This document shows, piece after piece, positions 1-9,697 of a stretch of DNA of 64,000 bases. The stretch is from DATAUD01 sp036501665 (GTDB lineage Bacteria; Verrucomicrobiota; Verrucomicrobiia; Limisphaerales; Palsa-1400), in contig DASXZW010000114.1 in NCBI GenBank assembly GCA_036501665.1, forward strand, positions 1 through 64,000, read 5' to 3'. Position 1 is the stretch's first letter. Every line of letters begins with the position of its first letter. The notes below the pieces were generated by a model. The model worked only from the letters and a program-made list of their open reading frames with translations, ran no database searches and was not told where the DNA came from. A program made the position numbers and the translations under genes.

Positions 1-141
1 GAAGTCGAACGCCTCTTTCGCCGTCTGAAAGGCTTCCGCCGCGTCTTTTCCCGTTTTGACAAGCTGGACGTGATGTTCGCCGCCTTTGTGCTTTTCGCCC
101 TGATCGTGGAAGCATTGCGCATTAGTGTTAACAGGCCCTAG
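1..141 (+). mobile_element. IS5-like transposase, C-terminal end (partial)
   Basis: The window opens inside a reading frame of 46 visible codons ending at a TAG. It encodes VERLFRRLKGFRR followed by FDKLDVMFAAFVLFALIVEALR, the usual C-terminus of IS5-family DDE transposases. The Glu of VER is probably the last catalytic acidic residue. The rest of the element lies upstream, so completeness cannot be judged. No clear terminal inverted repeat was recognised between the stop and the hicB gene. It suggests that the hicBA pair sits beside a mobile element. Confidence 0.8.
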
Positions 142-214
142 TTGTAACCAGAGGTCTGACAAAAGCCGTCCTTCCAAACTTGATTAAAGGTTCAGCCTGC
201 CCAATAATGTCCCT

Positions 215-424
215 ATGAGAAGCTATACCGCTGTCGTCGAACGCGATGCCGATACCGGGTTGCTGGTAGGATTCGTGCCAGGATTTCCTGGCGCTCATTC
301 GCAAGCGGAGTCTTTGGATGAACTCCAAGAAAACCTTCGCGAAGTTATTTCCATGCTGCTTGAAGATGGCGAGCCCAAGTTGGAAGCTGAATTCGTTGGA
401 ACGCAAAGCATCGCAGTTGTTTAA
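215..424 (+). CDS. hicB: HicB-family antitoxin
   Basis: This 69-residue protein has the partial RNase H-like HicB fold: a YTAVVERDADTGLLVGFVPGFPGAHSQ start, then a helix (SLDELQENLREVISMLLEDGE). In this family the protein binds and neutralises the HicA mRNA interferase. No C-terminal DNA-binding domain is seen, so this is the short form. The partner hicA begins 2 bases after the stop, so the two are probably one transcript with antitoxin first. The ATG at 215 is the natural start because the conserved first strand begins two residues later. Confidence 0.88.
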   Translation: MRSYTAVVERDADTGLLVGFVPGFPGAHSQAESLDELQENLREVISMLLEDGEPKLEAEFVGTQSIAVV

Positions 425-426
425 TC

Positions 427-651
427 ATGGGTTCGATTCCGGTTCTCAAGCCAGCCGAGGTTTGTCGATTGCTGGAAAGGTCGGGTTTCGTTCTTGTGCG
501 TCAGCGCGGTTCACATCTTCAGTACCGTCACTTCGATGGACGTGGCACTACCGTCCCAATGCACAAAGGACGTGACATTGCTCCATCGTTGTTGCGCAAA
601 ATCGCCCGCGATATCGGACTTACAGTGGAAGAACTTCTGATTGATCGCTGA
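427..651 (+). CDS. hicA: HicA-family toxin (mRNA interferase)
   Basis: This 74-residue protein has the double-stranded RNA-binding-like HicA (YcfA) fold: KPAEVCRLLERSGFVLVRQRGSH, then a basic strand and VPMHKGRDIAPSLLRKIARDIG. The His of RGSH is the family's catalytic residue and is present. In known systems HicA cleaves mRNA and is held by HicB. The gene follows hicB after 2 bases. It appears intact and full length for the family. Whether it is active cannot be told from sequence. Confidence 0.9.
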   Translation: MGSIPVLKPAEVCRLLERSGFVLVRQRGSHLQYRHFDGRGTTVPMHKGRDIAPSLLRKIARDIGLTVEELLIDR

Positions 652-712
652 CGGCTGCGATGAATTTCTCTCTGGTAGTTGATAATTGATGCGCCAGTCA
701 GGCCGGGACAAA

Positions 713-1102
713 ATGAGAAAACAATATCACGTCAGAAATTCAGACCAGGGATTGCTGGCGTGGGACGTGGACCGGCTGCTTCGTCAAACGGCGGGGCAAA
801 AACCGCTGGATTTGCTTTTGGAAGAAATCCGTGAACTTGACGAAACTTTCTGGTTCGGTGGCAAAGGTGGTGCGCCAACTTGCCGGCGAGTGGCGGAACA
901 TGCTGCGTTGATAAGTGAATCGAGTTTGGAACACCCAATAATAATCGATCCCGAAGGGCGCGTTGTGGATGGGATGCATCGAGTCTGCAAGGCTCTGATC
1001 GGCGGATTGAAGACCATCAAAGCTGTCCGATTGCCGGTCATGCCGGAGCCTGATTTTGTGAATGTTCCAATTGATCAATTGCCTTACGACAGAAACACAT
1101 AA
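713..1102 (+). CDS. Small protein with ParB/Srx-like fold, function unknown
   Basis: The 129-residue product begins MRKQYHVRNSDQGLLAWDVDRLL. It contains HPIIIDPEGRVVDGMHRVCKALIGG, which resembles the nucleotide-binding GxxR region of ParB/sulfiredoxin-type domains (family assignment is inference). The ATG at 713 was chosen because the conserved-looking start begins there; an in-frame TTG at 686 and ATG at 689 would add 8-9 residues with no better ribosome binding site. It follows hicA by 61 bases on the same strand and may belong to the same accessory segment. No biochemical role is claimed. Confidence 0.6.
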   Translation: MRKQYHVRNSDQGLLAWDVDRLLRQTAGQKPLDLLLEEIRELDETFWFGGKGGAPTCRRVAEHAALISESSLEHPIIIDPEGRVVDGMHRVCKALIGGLKTIKAVRLPVMPEPDFVNVPIDQLPYDRNT

Positions 1103-1152
1103 TTGACAGACATGGTTGATGTTGTTGTCTTGCGATTTACCGTTCTCGGTTG

Positions 1153-2502
1153 TTACTTCGCCAGGTCAACGCAGACCAGATGGTCCTCGCTTCGGAGGTA
1201 GAGTTTTTTTCGCGAGAGGACTGGCGCGGCCCACGAAGGATGGTGCAATTGCGGTAATTGGAAGCGGCAAATTTCCTCTTGTTTTTCAGGGTTCGGCTTG
1301 AACAAGCCAAGGATGCCGCCTTCGCCCAGAGTAATTAATTTTCCGTCAGCCAAAATGCTTGACCCACGGCCATAAACGCCTGGCGTCAATGTGCTATGGG
1401 GAAGCCATCTTTCATCGACATCCCACATCAGTTTGCCGGTTTTGAATTCGACACAGCGCATCCGCGCGTCCGGTTCGTTGCGGCCACTACAAGCATAGAG
1501 ATAGCCGTCGAGATAAATTGGGGTTGTCCAGTGCAACTCCATCGAAGTCCCGCGCCAGACTTCACTGACGCTTTTGTCGTCAGGATTCACGCGCAACAGC
1601 ACCGAACCAATTTTGTAGTAAGCGGCGGAAATAAAAATCATGTCGTCCACGACGACGGGGCGCATTGCATTGACGGACTCGTTCACGCGCGAGCTAAACC
1701 AATAGCAGAAATTCACCGCGCCGGTTTTTGGATCGAGGGAAATCAACCCCTGCCTTGTCAAGCAGAGTATTTGCCGTTTCCTGTGAATGGTCGTTGCGTA
1801 GGGCGTCGAATAGCTGGCCTGCTTCTCGACCGGATTCCAATGCACCGGCGGCTCGCCCGGCCAGCCCTTTTTCGGAACTCCTTCCCAATTGGATTCGCCG
1901 CCGCCTTGCCAGACGGTTTTTCCGGTCGCAGGATCAAAGGCAACGACGCACGAATTCGGTTGGCCGCCGACCATCACGATGAGCAAACCGCCTTCAAGAA
2001 TCGGCGTGCTGCCGACGCCAAAAAACGCTTCCGGCACGTTAAAGTCAGACCCAGTGTCGCGCTGCCAAACAACTTTGCCGGTTTGTAATTCAAGGCAGGT
2101 CAACTTTCCTTCCGCGCCGAAAGTGTAACACGCGTTGGAAGTCAGCAACGGTGTGCTGCGCGGCCCGTTGTTGTAACCGTAGGGATCGACGAAGTGGCTT
2201 GGATAATTGTAATGCCACTGCGAAACGCCGGTGTCAGCGTTAAGGCATTCCACAATTTCCTCGTCCCCGATGCGTTGGTGGTAAACCAGTTTTTGGTCGA
2301 TGACCGATGGCGCGCCGTAGCCGGTTCCAATTGATTTGTCCCAGATAACGCGCGGACCAGTTTCAGGCCATTTATCGAGCAAGCCTGTTTCGTCGGAAAT
2401 TCCATTGGCGTGGGGGCCTAGGAACTGCGCCCAATCACCTGCGAAGGCTGATCTGGCCGCAAAGAATAGGACAACAAGCGCGATTTGAATGGGGTTTCTC
2501 AT
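1153..2502 (-). CDS. Secreted PQQ-type beta-propeller repeat protein
   Basis: The 449-residue protein starts MRNPIQIALVVLFFAARSAFA, a Sec signal peptide, then GDWAQFLGPHANGISDETGL, the typical opening of PQQ-like propellers in Planctomycetes and Verrucomicrobia. Blades carry LNADTGVSQWHYNY, LQTGKVVWQRDTG, FDPATGKTVWQGG and LDPKTGAVNFCYW, the repeating TGKxxW motif. It is probably periplasmic. The reading frame is open far upstream, over the DUF1501 gene, but the signal peptide fixes the start at 2502. It is transcribed divergently from DUF1501-PSD1 with about 140 bases between them. No enzymatic domain is visible, so it may be a scaffold or binding protein rather than a dehydrogenase. Confidence 0.82.
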   Translation of the reverse strand: MRNPIQIALVVLFFAARSAFAGDWAQFLGPHANGISDETGLLDKWPETGPRVIWDKSIGTGYGAPSVIDQKLVYHQRIGDEEIVECLNADTGVSQWHYNYPSHFVDPYGYNNGPRSTPLLTSNACYTFGAEGKLTCLELQTGKVVWQRDTGSDFNVPEAFFGVGSTPILEGGLLIVMVGGQPNSCVVAFDPATGKTVWQGGGESNWEGVPKKGWPGEPPVHWNPVEKQASYSTPYATTIHRKRQILCLTRQGLISLDPKTGAVNFCYWFSSRVNESVNAMRPVVVDDMIFISAAYYKIGSVLLRVNPDDKSVSEVWRGTSMELHWTTPIYLDGYLYACSGRNEPDARMRCVEFKTGKLMWDVDERWLPHSTLTPGVYGRGSSILADGKLITLGEGGILGLFKPNPEKQEEICRFQLPQLHHPSWAAPVLSRKKLYLRSEDHLVCVDLAK

Positions 2503-2640
2503 TTGGGTGAGCGCGCAGAAATAAGGCGCAAAACTGGAAAGTTCTTCTTTGTCATCGGACTGGCGGGGATTATAATGCAGAACTGTATGAGAGGCGAGAT
2601 TGAATTCCGTCGCAGTCCGTTGCGTCCAAGACCTTAATGC

Positions 2641-4092
2641 ATGAACCACCATGCGCCCAATCCAGAGCATCTTGCGCTGACGCGCCGTGAATTCCTGCAT
2701 CGCTGCGGGATGGGGATGGGCGCGCTCGGGCTTGCCAGTCTTCTTTCCAATGTAGGATTTGTGGAAAACTTGCGCGCGGACAGTTACGTCTCGCCGTTGC
2801 TTCCGAAAAATCCGCCTTTGCCCGCGAAGGCGAAGCGGGTCATTCACATTTTTGCAAATGGCGGCCCGTCGCACGTCGATACCTTTGATCCCAAGCCGTC
2901 CCTGGAGAAATATTCTGGCAAACTTTTGCCGATGGAAAATCTGGCCACCGAACGCAAGACCGGCGCGGCTTACCCCTCGCCTTTCAAATTTCGGAAATAC
3001 GGCAAGAGCGGCATCGAAGTGAGCGAGATTTTTTCGCATGTCGCGGAGAACATCGACGACATTTGCGTCATTCGCTCGATGGCGGCGGATGTGCCAAATC
3101 ACGAGCCGTCGTTGCTGCTGATGAATTGCGGCGATGCCCGCCAAATCCGGCCCAGCGTAGGGTCGTGGGTGACTTACGGGTTGGGTTCGATGAATCAGAA
3201 TTTGCCGGGATTTATTTCGATGTGCCCGGGCGGCTACCCGATTCAGGAATCGCAGAACTGGCAGGCGGGTTTTCTGCCGGGAGTGTATCAAGGCACTTAT
3301 GTTGACACGGCGCACACGAAAATCGAGGAGCTGATTCAGAACATCAAGAGCGATTACACTTCGATGCCCGAGCAGCGGCAGCAGTTGGACCTGTTGCAGC
3401 AACTTAACGAACGGCATCTGAAAAAGCGGAAGGACGACGCCCAGTTGGAGGCGCGAATTCAGTCGTTCGAATTGGCGTATCGGATGCAAATGGATGCCAG
3501 CGACGCGTTCGACATCAGCCGCGAGCCTGAGAACATCCGCAAAATGTACGGCGAAGGGACGCAGGCGCGGCAACTGCTCATCGCGCGGCGTTTGGTGGAA
3601 CGCGGGGTGCGTTTTGTGCAGATTTGGCACGGCGCGGGGCAGCCGTGGGACAGCCATGACGACATTCGTGAAAGACACAGCGCGCTTGCGAAGGAATCGG
3701 ACCAGGCGATAGGCGCGTTGCTGAAAGATTTGAAACAGCGAGGTATGCTCGAAGATACGCTCGTGATCTGGGGCGGGGAATTTGGGCGGACTCCGACGGT
3801 TGAGCTTCCGAAGCCCGGTTCCAACGCGGGCAAAGTCAACGGGCGCGACCATAATCATTATGGTTTCAGCATGTGGATGGCGGGTGGTGGGGCGCGCGGC
3901 GGATATGTTCACGGCGCGACCGATGAGTTTGGCTTTGCCGCTGTCGAGAACAAAGTTCACGTCCACGATTTGCACGCGACGATTTTAAAACTTCTCGGTT
4001 TCGATCACGAAAAGCTGACGTTCCGGCATTCTGGCCGTGATTTCCGGCTGACAGATGTTTATGGGCACGTTGTTCGGGAGTTGATCGCGTGA
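2641..4092 (+). CDS. DUF1501 protein (Tat-exported, sulfatase-like)
   Basis: This 483-residue protein has a twin-arginine signal (TRREFLHRCGMGMGALGLASLL) and then the DUF1501 core. Visible family motifs are HIFANGGPSHVDTFDPKP, SWVTYGLGS, FVQIWHGAGQPWDSHDD, VIWGGEFGRTPTVE and GRDHNHYGFSMWMAGGG. The fold is alkaline-phosphatase/sulfatase-like, and the D and H clusters could bind metal, but the reaction is unknown. Its stop overlaps the GTG start of the next gene by 4 bases (GTGA), so the pair is translationally coupled. DUF1501 and PSD1 genes are regular partners in these phyla. Confidence 0.9.
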   Translation: MNHHAPNPEHLALTRREFLHRCGMGMGALGLASLLSNVGFVENLRADSYVSPLLPKNPPLPAKAKRVIHIFANGGPSHVDTFDPKPSLEKYSGKLLPMENLATERKTGAAYPSPFKFRKYGKSGIEVSEIFSHVAENIDDICVIRSMAADVPNHEPSLLLMNCGDARQIRPSVGSWVTYGLGSMNQNLPGFISMCPGGYPIQESQNWQAGFLPGVYQGTYVDTAHTKIEELIQNIKSDYTSMPEQRQQLDLLQQLNERHLKKRKDDAQLEARIQSFELAYRMQMDASDAFDISREPENIRKMYGEGTQARQLLIARRLVERGVRFVQIWHGAGQPWDSHDDIRERHSALAKESDQAIGALLKDLKQRGMLEDTLVIWGGEFGRTPTVELPKPGSNAGKVNGRDHNHYGFSMWMAGGGARGGYVHGATDEFGFAAVENKVHVHDLHATILKLLGFDHEKLTFRHSGRDFRLTDVYGHVVRELIA

Positions 4093-6965
4093 ACAGGCGG
4101 GTGTTTTCCGCCTGCTTCCTGGCGCTTTGCCTCGGGGCATTGTTAAATTTCGCCCACGCCGCGGATGATCCCGCGGGCATTGAATTTTTTGAGAGCAACA
4201 TTCGCCCAATCCTTGTCGATAATTGTTATTCTTGTCACAGCCAGCAAAGCGCCAAAATCAAGGGCAGTCTTCTTGTCGATTCGCGCGATGGACTATTGAA
4301 GGGGGGCGACACCGGACCTGCAATTAAACCCGGTGATATCGAAGCAAGCCTTCTCATAAAGGCCGTTCGCTACACTGACGATGAGCTGAAAATGCCGCCG
4401 AAAAACAAGAAGCTTTCGGCCGCACAAATTGCCAGTTTGGAAACATGGGTGAAAATGGGCGCGCCTGACCCGCGAGTGGCATCGACCGCAGTTTCAAAAG
4501 CCCAAACCATCCGGGACAAAGCAAAAAAGCATTGGGCATTCCAGCCGATTCGAAAACCGGAAGTGCCGCAAGTCAACGAGAAGAAACTTGTGCAGACTCC
4601 GGTGGATAATTTCATTCTCGCGCGATTGGAAGCGGCGCATTTGAAACCGTCGCCCATCGCGGACAAGCGCACGTTGATTCGCCGCGCGACGTTCGATCTT
4701 ATCGGTTTGCCACCGACGCCTGAGGAAGTTTCGACTTTCGAAGCGGATAAATCGCCCGATGCCTTCGCGAAGGTTGTTGATCGTCTGCTGGCGTCGCCGC
4801 ATTACGGAGAGCGCTGGGGACGGCACTGGCTCGACGTGGCGCGTTACGCGGACAGCAAGGGATATGTTTTTGAGGAAGACCGCCATTATCCGTATGCTTA
4901 CACCTATCGCGACTATGTGATTCGCTCGTTTAACGAAGACCTTCCTTACGATCAGTTTATCAAACAGCAAATCGCGGCGGACTTGCTGCCAAACAATGGA
5001 GACAAGAGGTCGCTCGCGGCGCTCGGCTACATCACCCTCGGGCGGCGCTTTATTAACGATATACATGACATCATCGACGACCGAATCGACGTCGTTTGCC
5101 GCGGAATGATGGGGCTTACAGTCGAATGCGCGCGCTGCCACGACCATAAGTTTGATCCGATTCCAACGAGGGATTATTACTCGCTCTACGGTGTATTTGA
5201 CAGTTCGCAGGAACCGTCCGAGGAACCGTTGCTTGGGACGAAGGCGCCGGACAAGGAGTTCAACGAATACATGGCGGAGCACAAGAAGCGCGTGGAGGAA
5301 CGCGACAAATACCGTCAAGAACAGGAAATTGCGCTGGCGACAAAATTGCGTCGTCAGGCTGGCGATTACATGTTCGCCGCCTACACGGCGCGCCCCCGCA
5401 CGAACGGTCTGGACGCCGAGAGCGTTGCGCACACCAACAAGTTGGACCCGGAAGTTCTGCGGAGATGGATGAGCGCGATGGACGGTTGGCGGACGAATCA
5501 ACAGGCGATTTTTGCGCCGTGGTTCGCATTCGCCGATCTGCCCGAAAGTGATTTTGCGGCGCGGGCGAAGGATGTTGCCGCGAAATTTGACACTAATCAC
5601 AGCGGGATAACGACACTCAATGCGCTCGTGACCGCCGCGTTTTCGGGCGAACCGCCGCCGACGATGAAGAATGTTGCCGAACGATATGGGACAATTTTTA
5701 CCAATATTGACAGGCAATGGGACGCGGCGATTACGGCAACCAATTCGCCGGTTCCTTCCGCGTTGTCCAACCCGGCGGAGGAGGCATTGCGTCAGATTCT
5801 TTATGCAGGGAACGCGCCCGCCAATTTGCCGCGTTCAGAATTCGACCGGTTGTATGACACGCCCATTCAGCAAAAAATGCGGGCGTTGCAGCGGCACATT
5901 GACGAGTTCGACGCGGAATCGCCCGGCGCCCCGGCCCGCGCGATGGCTCTTGTTGACAAACCTGATCCTCATGACACGCATATTTTCGTTCGCGGCAACG
6001 CCGGAAACGAAGGTCCGATTGCGCCCCGCGAATTTCTGGAAATTCTCAGCGGCCCCAACCGAAAACCATTTTCCAAAGGCAGTGGACGCCTTGAACTCGC
6101 CGAGGATATTGCCAGCCGCGATAATCCTCTGACCGCGCGCGTTTTTGTCAATCGCGTCTGGCTCCATCATTTTGGCAATCCGCTGGTTTCGACGCCGAGC
6201 GATTTTGGCTTGCGCTCAGACCCGCCGACTCACCCCGAATTGCTGGACTACCTCGCAGCGCGTTTCATGGACGACGGCTGGTCAATAAAGAAATTGCATC
6301 GGCTAATCATGCTCTCGCGCGCTTATATGCAGAGCAGCGATGACAGTGCCGACTGCGCAAAAACCGATCCGGGAAATCAACTGCTCTGGCGCATGAACCG
6401 TCAACGATTGGAATTCGAGCCATTGCGCGACACGCTGCTCTCGGTTTCTGGAAACCTGGATTTAAGCGTGGGCGGGCATTCGGTGGATATAATTGACAAA
6501 GTATCCCCTCGACGGACGCTGTATGGTTATATTGACAGACAGAACGTGCCCGATTTGTTTCGCGCGTTTGATCTGGCCAGTTCCGACAGCAGCAGTCCGC
6601 GCCGGTTTTTCACCACGGTGCCGCAGCAGGCGCTGTTTTTAATGAACAACCGCTTCGTCATCGACCAGGCGAAAGGTTTGGTGAATCGACCGGAGTTCAA
6701 GGCGGCTTCCACAGACAGGGAGCGTCTGCGCGTCATCTATAGTTTGGCCTACCAGCGCGAACCGAGCCACAGGGAAATTGCATGGGCGCTTCGATACATT
6801 CGCGGCCCTGCGCTTACGCCGCCGGTCATTGTGACCCGTCGCGGCCATCGCGAAATCATCATTCCGGCGAACCCTTCCGCCACAGCGGCGCATCATCATC
6901 TAACGACCTGGCAGAAATACGCCCAGGCAATCCTGATGTCCGACGAGTTGATATTCGTGGACTGA
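4089..6965 (+). CDS. PSD1/planctomycete cytochrome c-domain protein (DUF1549-DUF1553)
   Basis: The 958-residue product starts at GTG with a signal peptide (RRVFSACFLALCLGALLNFAHA). A cytochrome-c-like domain follows with a single haem-binding NCYSCH motif near residue 46. DUF1549 spans about residues 165-370 (RRATFDLIGLPPTPEE, RWGRHWLDVARYADSKGY) and DUF1553 about 665-930 (ASRDNPLTARVFVNRVW). A variable helical stretch with many charged residues lies between them. It is predicted periplasmic and coupled to DUF1501 by overlap. Roles in extracellular carbohydrate or sulfated-glycan breakdown are often proposed for this pair but not shown by the sequence. Confidence 0.9.
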   Translation: MNRRVFSACFLALCLGALLNFAHAADDPAGIEFFESNIRPILVDNCYSCHSQQSAKIKGSLLVDSRDGLLKGGDTGPAIKPGDIEASLLIKAVRYTDDELKMPPKNKKLSAAQIASLETWVKMGAPDPRVASTAVSKAQTIRDKAKKHWAFQPIRKPEVPQVNEKKLVQTPVDNFILARLEAAHLKPSPIADKRTLIRRATFDLIGLPPTPEEVSTFEADKSPDAFAKVVDRLLASPHYGERWGRHWLDVARYADSKGYVFEEDRHYPYAYTYRDYVIRSFNEDLPYDQFIKQQIAADLLPNNGDKRSLAALGYITLGRRFINDIHDIIDDRIDVVCRGMMGLTVECARCHDHKFDPIPTRDYYSLYGVFDSSQEPSEEPLLGTKAPDKEFNEYMAEHKKRVEERDKYRQEQEIALATKLRRQAGDYMFAAYTARPRTNGLDAESVAHTNKLDPEVLRRWMSAMDGWRTNQQAIFAPWFAFADLPESDFAARAKDVAAKFDTNHSGITTLNALVTAAFSGEPPPTMKNVAERYGTIFTNIDRQWDAAITATNSPVPSALSNPAEEALRQILYAGNAPANLPRSEFDRLYDTPIQQKMRALQRHIDEFDAESPGAPARAMALVDKPDPHDTHIFVRGNAGNEGPIAPREFLEILSGPNRKPFSKGSGRLELAEDIASRDNPLTARVFVNRVWLHHFGNPLVSTPSDFGLRSDPPTHPELLDYLAARFMDDGWSIKKLHRLIMLSRAYMQSSDDSADCAKTDPGNQLLWRMNRQRLEFEPLRDTLLSVSGNLDLSVGGHSVDIIDKVSPRRTLYGYIDRQNVPDLFRAFDLASSDSSSPRRFFTTVPQQALFLMNNRFVIDQAKGLVNRPEFKAASTDRERLRVIYSLAYQREPSHREIAWALRYIRGPALTPPVIVTRRGHREIIIPANPSATAAHHHLTTWQKYAQAILMSDELIFVD

Positions 6966-6970
6966 CCCGG

Positions 6971-9568
6971 CTAGGGTGACGTTGCCGCTGTGGAATTTCC
7001 CGCACTCGAACTTGTTCCCATTGCTGGGAAATTGTTGACAAAGAATTCCTCAAGCCGGCGCGAGCCGTAGGGTGTTCGCGCCACGCCATGACCCGCGCCG
7101 GGCATGTAAAGAAGATCGAAATTCTTGTCCGCTTTGATGAGCGCATTGACGACCTGCATTGTGCTTGATGGGTCAACGTTTTTGTCCATTTCGCCCACCA
7201 TCAGCAACAACTTGCCCTGGAGTTTATGCGCGTCTGTGACGTTTGAACTGCGCTCGTAGCTATCGTCCACCGGCCAGCCCATCCATTGTTCATTCCACCA
7301 GATTTTGTCCATGCGATTGTCGTGACAGCCGGAATCAGAGACGCAGACTTTGTAAAAATCGCCGTGATCGAGCATCGCGCGAAGAGCGTTCTGGCCGCCC
7401 GCTGAAGTGCCATAAATGCCGACGCGCGAAATGTCCATGAACGGATGCTTCGCCGCCGCGGCCTTGATCCAGAGAATGCGGTCTTCAAACCCCGCGTCAC
7501 GAATATTTTTCCAGCAAACATCGTGAAATTTCTTCGAGCGCCCGGACGTTCCCATGCCATCCATCTGCACGACAATGAATCCGTGATCCGCGAGTTTTTG
7601 TTGTTGATACGAGGCTCGAAATCCTTTCGGTGTGAAAAATCCCTGCGGCCCTGCGTAAATATCCTCGATGACAGGATATTTTTTGTTCGGCTCGAAATCC
7701 TTTGGCCGCCAGATGACTCCAAAAATGTCGGTGCTCCCATCCCTTCCTTTCGCGACAAATCGTTCCGGCGTTTTCCACCCGGAAGCATAAAGCTCGACCG
7801 CATCCGCCTCTTCAAGCTTGCATAATAATTTGCCGTCGCTGGCGCTTCGGAGAACGGTCGTCTGGGGTTGATCTACGCGCGACCATGTGTCAATCAAATA
7901 ACGGCGATCCGGGGAGAATTGTGCCTCGTGATTGCCATCCCCGTCGGTAAGGACCGTTAAACCCGATCCGTCGAAATTGACGCGGCAGAACTGGACGTAA
8001 TAAGGGTCCTGCTCCGGTCGAATGCCACCCGCCTGAAACCAGATTTGCCGATTCGTCCTATCGACAAAATCGACTGAGCGAACGAGCCAATTGCCTTTCG
8101 TGATCTGGGATTTCACCCGGCCCTCAACGGCATCGTAGAGATAAAGGTGGTTCCAGCCATCGCGCTCGGACGCCCAAATGATCTCGCCCGTGCCATCAAG
8201 ATATTCCGAAAAGGATTTCCCAGAGTAGTCAATAAAAGTGTCGCTGTGTTCGTCAATGATTGCGCGCGCCGCGCCGGTCTGCGCTTCCACGGCGACGACA
8301 CGCATGATCTGATGGCCGCGTTGGTTGTAAAGGAACGTGAACCGCGTCGAGTTCGTGCTCCATCGGACATCGCTGATCGACCACGGATTTGAATACAGAG
8401 ACTCGCTCGTCTGAATTTCTTTTTTCAACTCGATGTCGAACAGGGGCGGTTTGCGGATCGGCACCTGATCGCCCGGCTTGAGGTAAGGATACGAATCGAG
8501 CTTCGGCTGGAGTTGGTCCTCCGGTGAAGATTCGACGAGATACACATTCCGATGCGTCCCGGGCTGCAATCGCATCGCGACAAAATGTTTTGAATCGGGC
8601 GCCCAATAAATTTCAGGCGTTGGCGTTTCGGGATCGCGGGCGTCGTAGGTCATTTCGACGGCGCGATCAGCCTCGGCATTGCGCGCGTAGGTGCTGTTTG
8701 GATTGGCATCGTAGGTGAGTTGGAAATCCGAGTTGCTGCGGACGTTAAGATTTCGCAGGAAAAGATTATCCCCGCGCACGCTGACGCTCCACTTGCCATC
8801 GGGCGAAGTGTCGCCGCCGACCGATGGCCTGCGACGTCCTCCGCGACGCACTGGAGCGGTGGTTTCGCGACCGTCAATTGCTGCGACGGATGGTTTTGCC
8901 GCGGCCTCAAAAACAGCCAGCATTTCGCCCGTTCGCGAAGCCGCCAGCCAAACATGCCCCGCATACGTGGATATTTCGAGTCGCCCATTTGCAGGAACAG
9001 ACCCGTAGGAAACGCGCTTTCCATCGGGATCAATCCAGAACAAATCGGCATCGGCCTTCAGTTTATTGACGAAAACGACCTTTGTCGCCAGGCCGCCGGA
9101 ACTGGAGGGATGCAGCGTGCGGATATTGGGAAGCTGGTTTTCGTCCGAAACGTCATTGGCTGAAAGAGTCAGTGAATAATTGGCTAGGTCCAGTTTCCAA
9201 CTTGAGCCATCGCCATGAAGGACAACCGATTTGCCGTCGCGGGCAAAGTCAAGACTGTCAATAGGAAGGTCTTCCGGCTTCACTGGTCGCTTTGTGACTT
9301 TTACGAGCGCTTCCGCCAAACGCGCATGGTTGAACGCCGAAGATCGCTTGCCTTCTCTGGCATCGACCAGGATGAATTCATGGCTGTTTCTCCCCGTGGT
9401 AACGCGATACCAGAATTTGTTGGTCTGACCATCCGCACCGGCGAACCAGTGAGGTTCGACTGAGTCACGAAACACCAGGCTGGGCGCATTGGTCCGTGAA
9501 TTTTGCGCCGTTGCAGTTGCGACAAAAAGAAGCGAGAAAAATAAGAGGATTGGGCGTGGCATTTTCAT
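6971..9568 (-). CDS. Secreted S9 prolyl oligopeptidase/DPP IV-family peptidase
   Basis: The 865-residue protein has a signal peptide (RPILLFFSLLFVATATA), a beta-propeller N-terminal region typical of DPP IV (WAPDSKHFVAMRL, ISDVRWSTNSTRFTFLYNQRG, IWASERDGWNHLYLYD), and a C-terminal alpha/beta hydrolase. The catalytic triad is readable: Ser about 722 in GIYGTSAGGQN, Asp about 795 in MVGEMDKNVDP and His about 827 in PGAGHG. It probably removes dipeptides or cleaves oligopeptides in the periplasm. MKMPRP offers two ATG starts three codons apart. Its 3' end faces the PSD1 gene with only 5 bases between, so the two are convergent. Confidence 0.92.
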   Translation of the reverse strand: MKMPRPILLFFSLLFVATATAQNSRTNAPSLVFRDSVEPHWFAGADGQTNKFWYRVTTGRNSHEFILVDAREGKRSSAFNHARLAEALVKVTKRPVKPEDLPIDSLDFARDGKSVVLHGDGSSWKLDLANYSLTLSANDVSDENQLPNIRTLHPSSSGGLATKVVFVNKLKADADLFWIDPDGKRVSYGSVPANGRLEISTYAGHVWLAASRTGEMLAVFEAAAKPSVAAIDGRETTAPVRRGGRRRPSVGGDTSPDGKWSVSVRGDNLFLRNLNVRSNSDFQLTYDANPNSTYARNAEADRAVEMTYDARDPETPTPEIYWAPDSKHFVAMRLQPGTHRNVYLVESSPEDQLQPKLDSYPYLKPGDQVPIRKPPLFDIELKKEIQTSESLYSNPWSISDVRWSTNSTRFTFLYNQRGHQIMRVVAVEAQTGAARAIIDEHSDTFIDYSGKSFSEYLDGTGEIIWASERDGWNHLYLYDAVEGRVKSQITKGNWLVRSVDFVDRTNRQIWFQAGGIRPEQDPYYVQFCRVNFDGSGLTVLTDGDGNHEAQFSPDRRYLIDTWSRVDQPQTTVLRSASDGKLLCKLEEADAVELYASGWKTPERFVAKGRDGSTDIFGVIWRPKDFEPNKKYPVIEDIYAGPQGFFTPKGFRASYQQQKLADHGFIVVQMDGMGTSGRSKKFHDVCWKNIRDAGFEDRILWIKAAAAKHPFMDISRVGIYGTSAGGQNALRAMLDHGDFYKVCVSDSGCHDNRMDKIWWNEQWMGWPVDDSYERSSNVTDAHKLQGKLLLMVGEMDKNVDPSSTMQVVNALIKADKNFDLLYMPGAGHGVARTPYGSRRLEEFFVNNFPAMGTSSSAGNSTAATSP

Positions 9569-9697
9569 GGAATCAACGAATTTGCAGAACTAAGGGCCGA
9601 TGTCGCGGGAAGATCAAGCACTTTTGCCACGAGCGAAATATGTCAAATGTCAGAATAATACTTCGTTTCCGGCATTTGCTTTTGTAACACTGGCGGC

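Noticed and set aside
429..446. GGTTCGATTCCGG resembling a tRNA T-arm
   Set aside because: It is within the hicA start codons and no acceptor stem or anticodon arm can be formed around it.
2503..3975. Minus-strand frame extending the PQQ protein over the DUF1501 gene
   Set aside because: It is an antisense shadow of DUF1501; the real protein starts with a signal peptide at 2502.
4494..5717. 407-codon minus-strand frame inside the PSD1 gene
   Set aside because: Arginine/valine-rich shadow of a strong coding gene with domain matches on the other strand.
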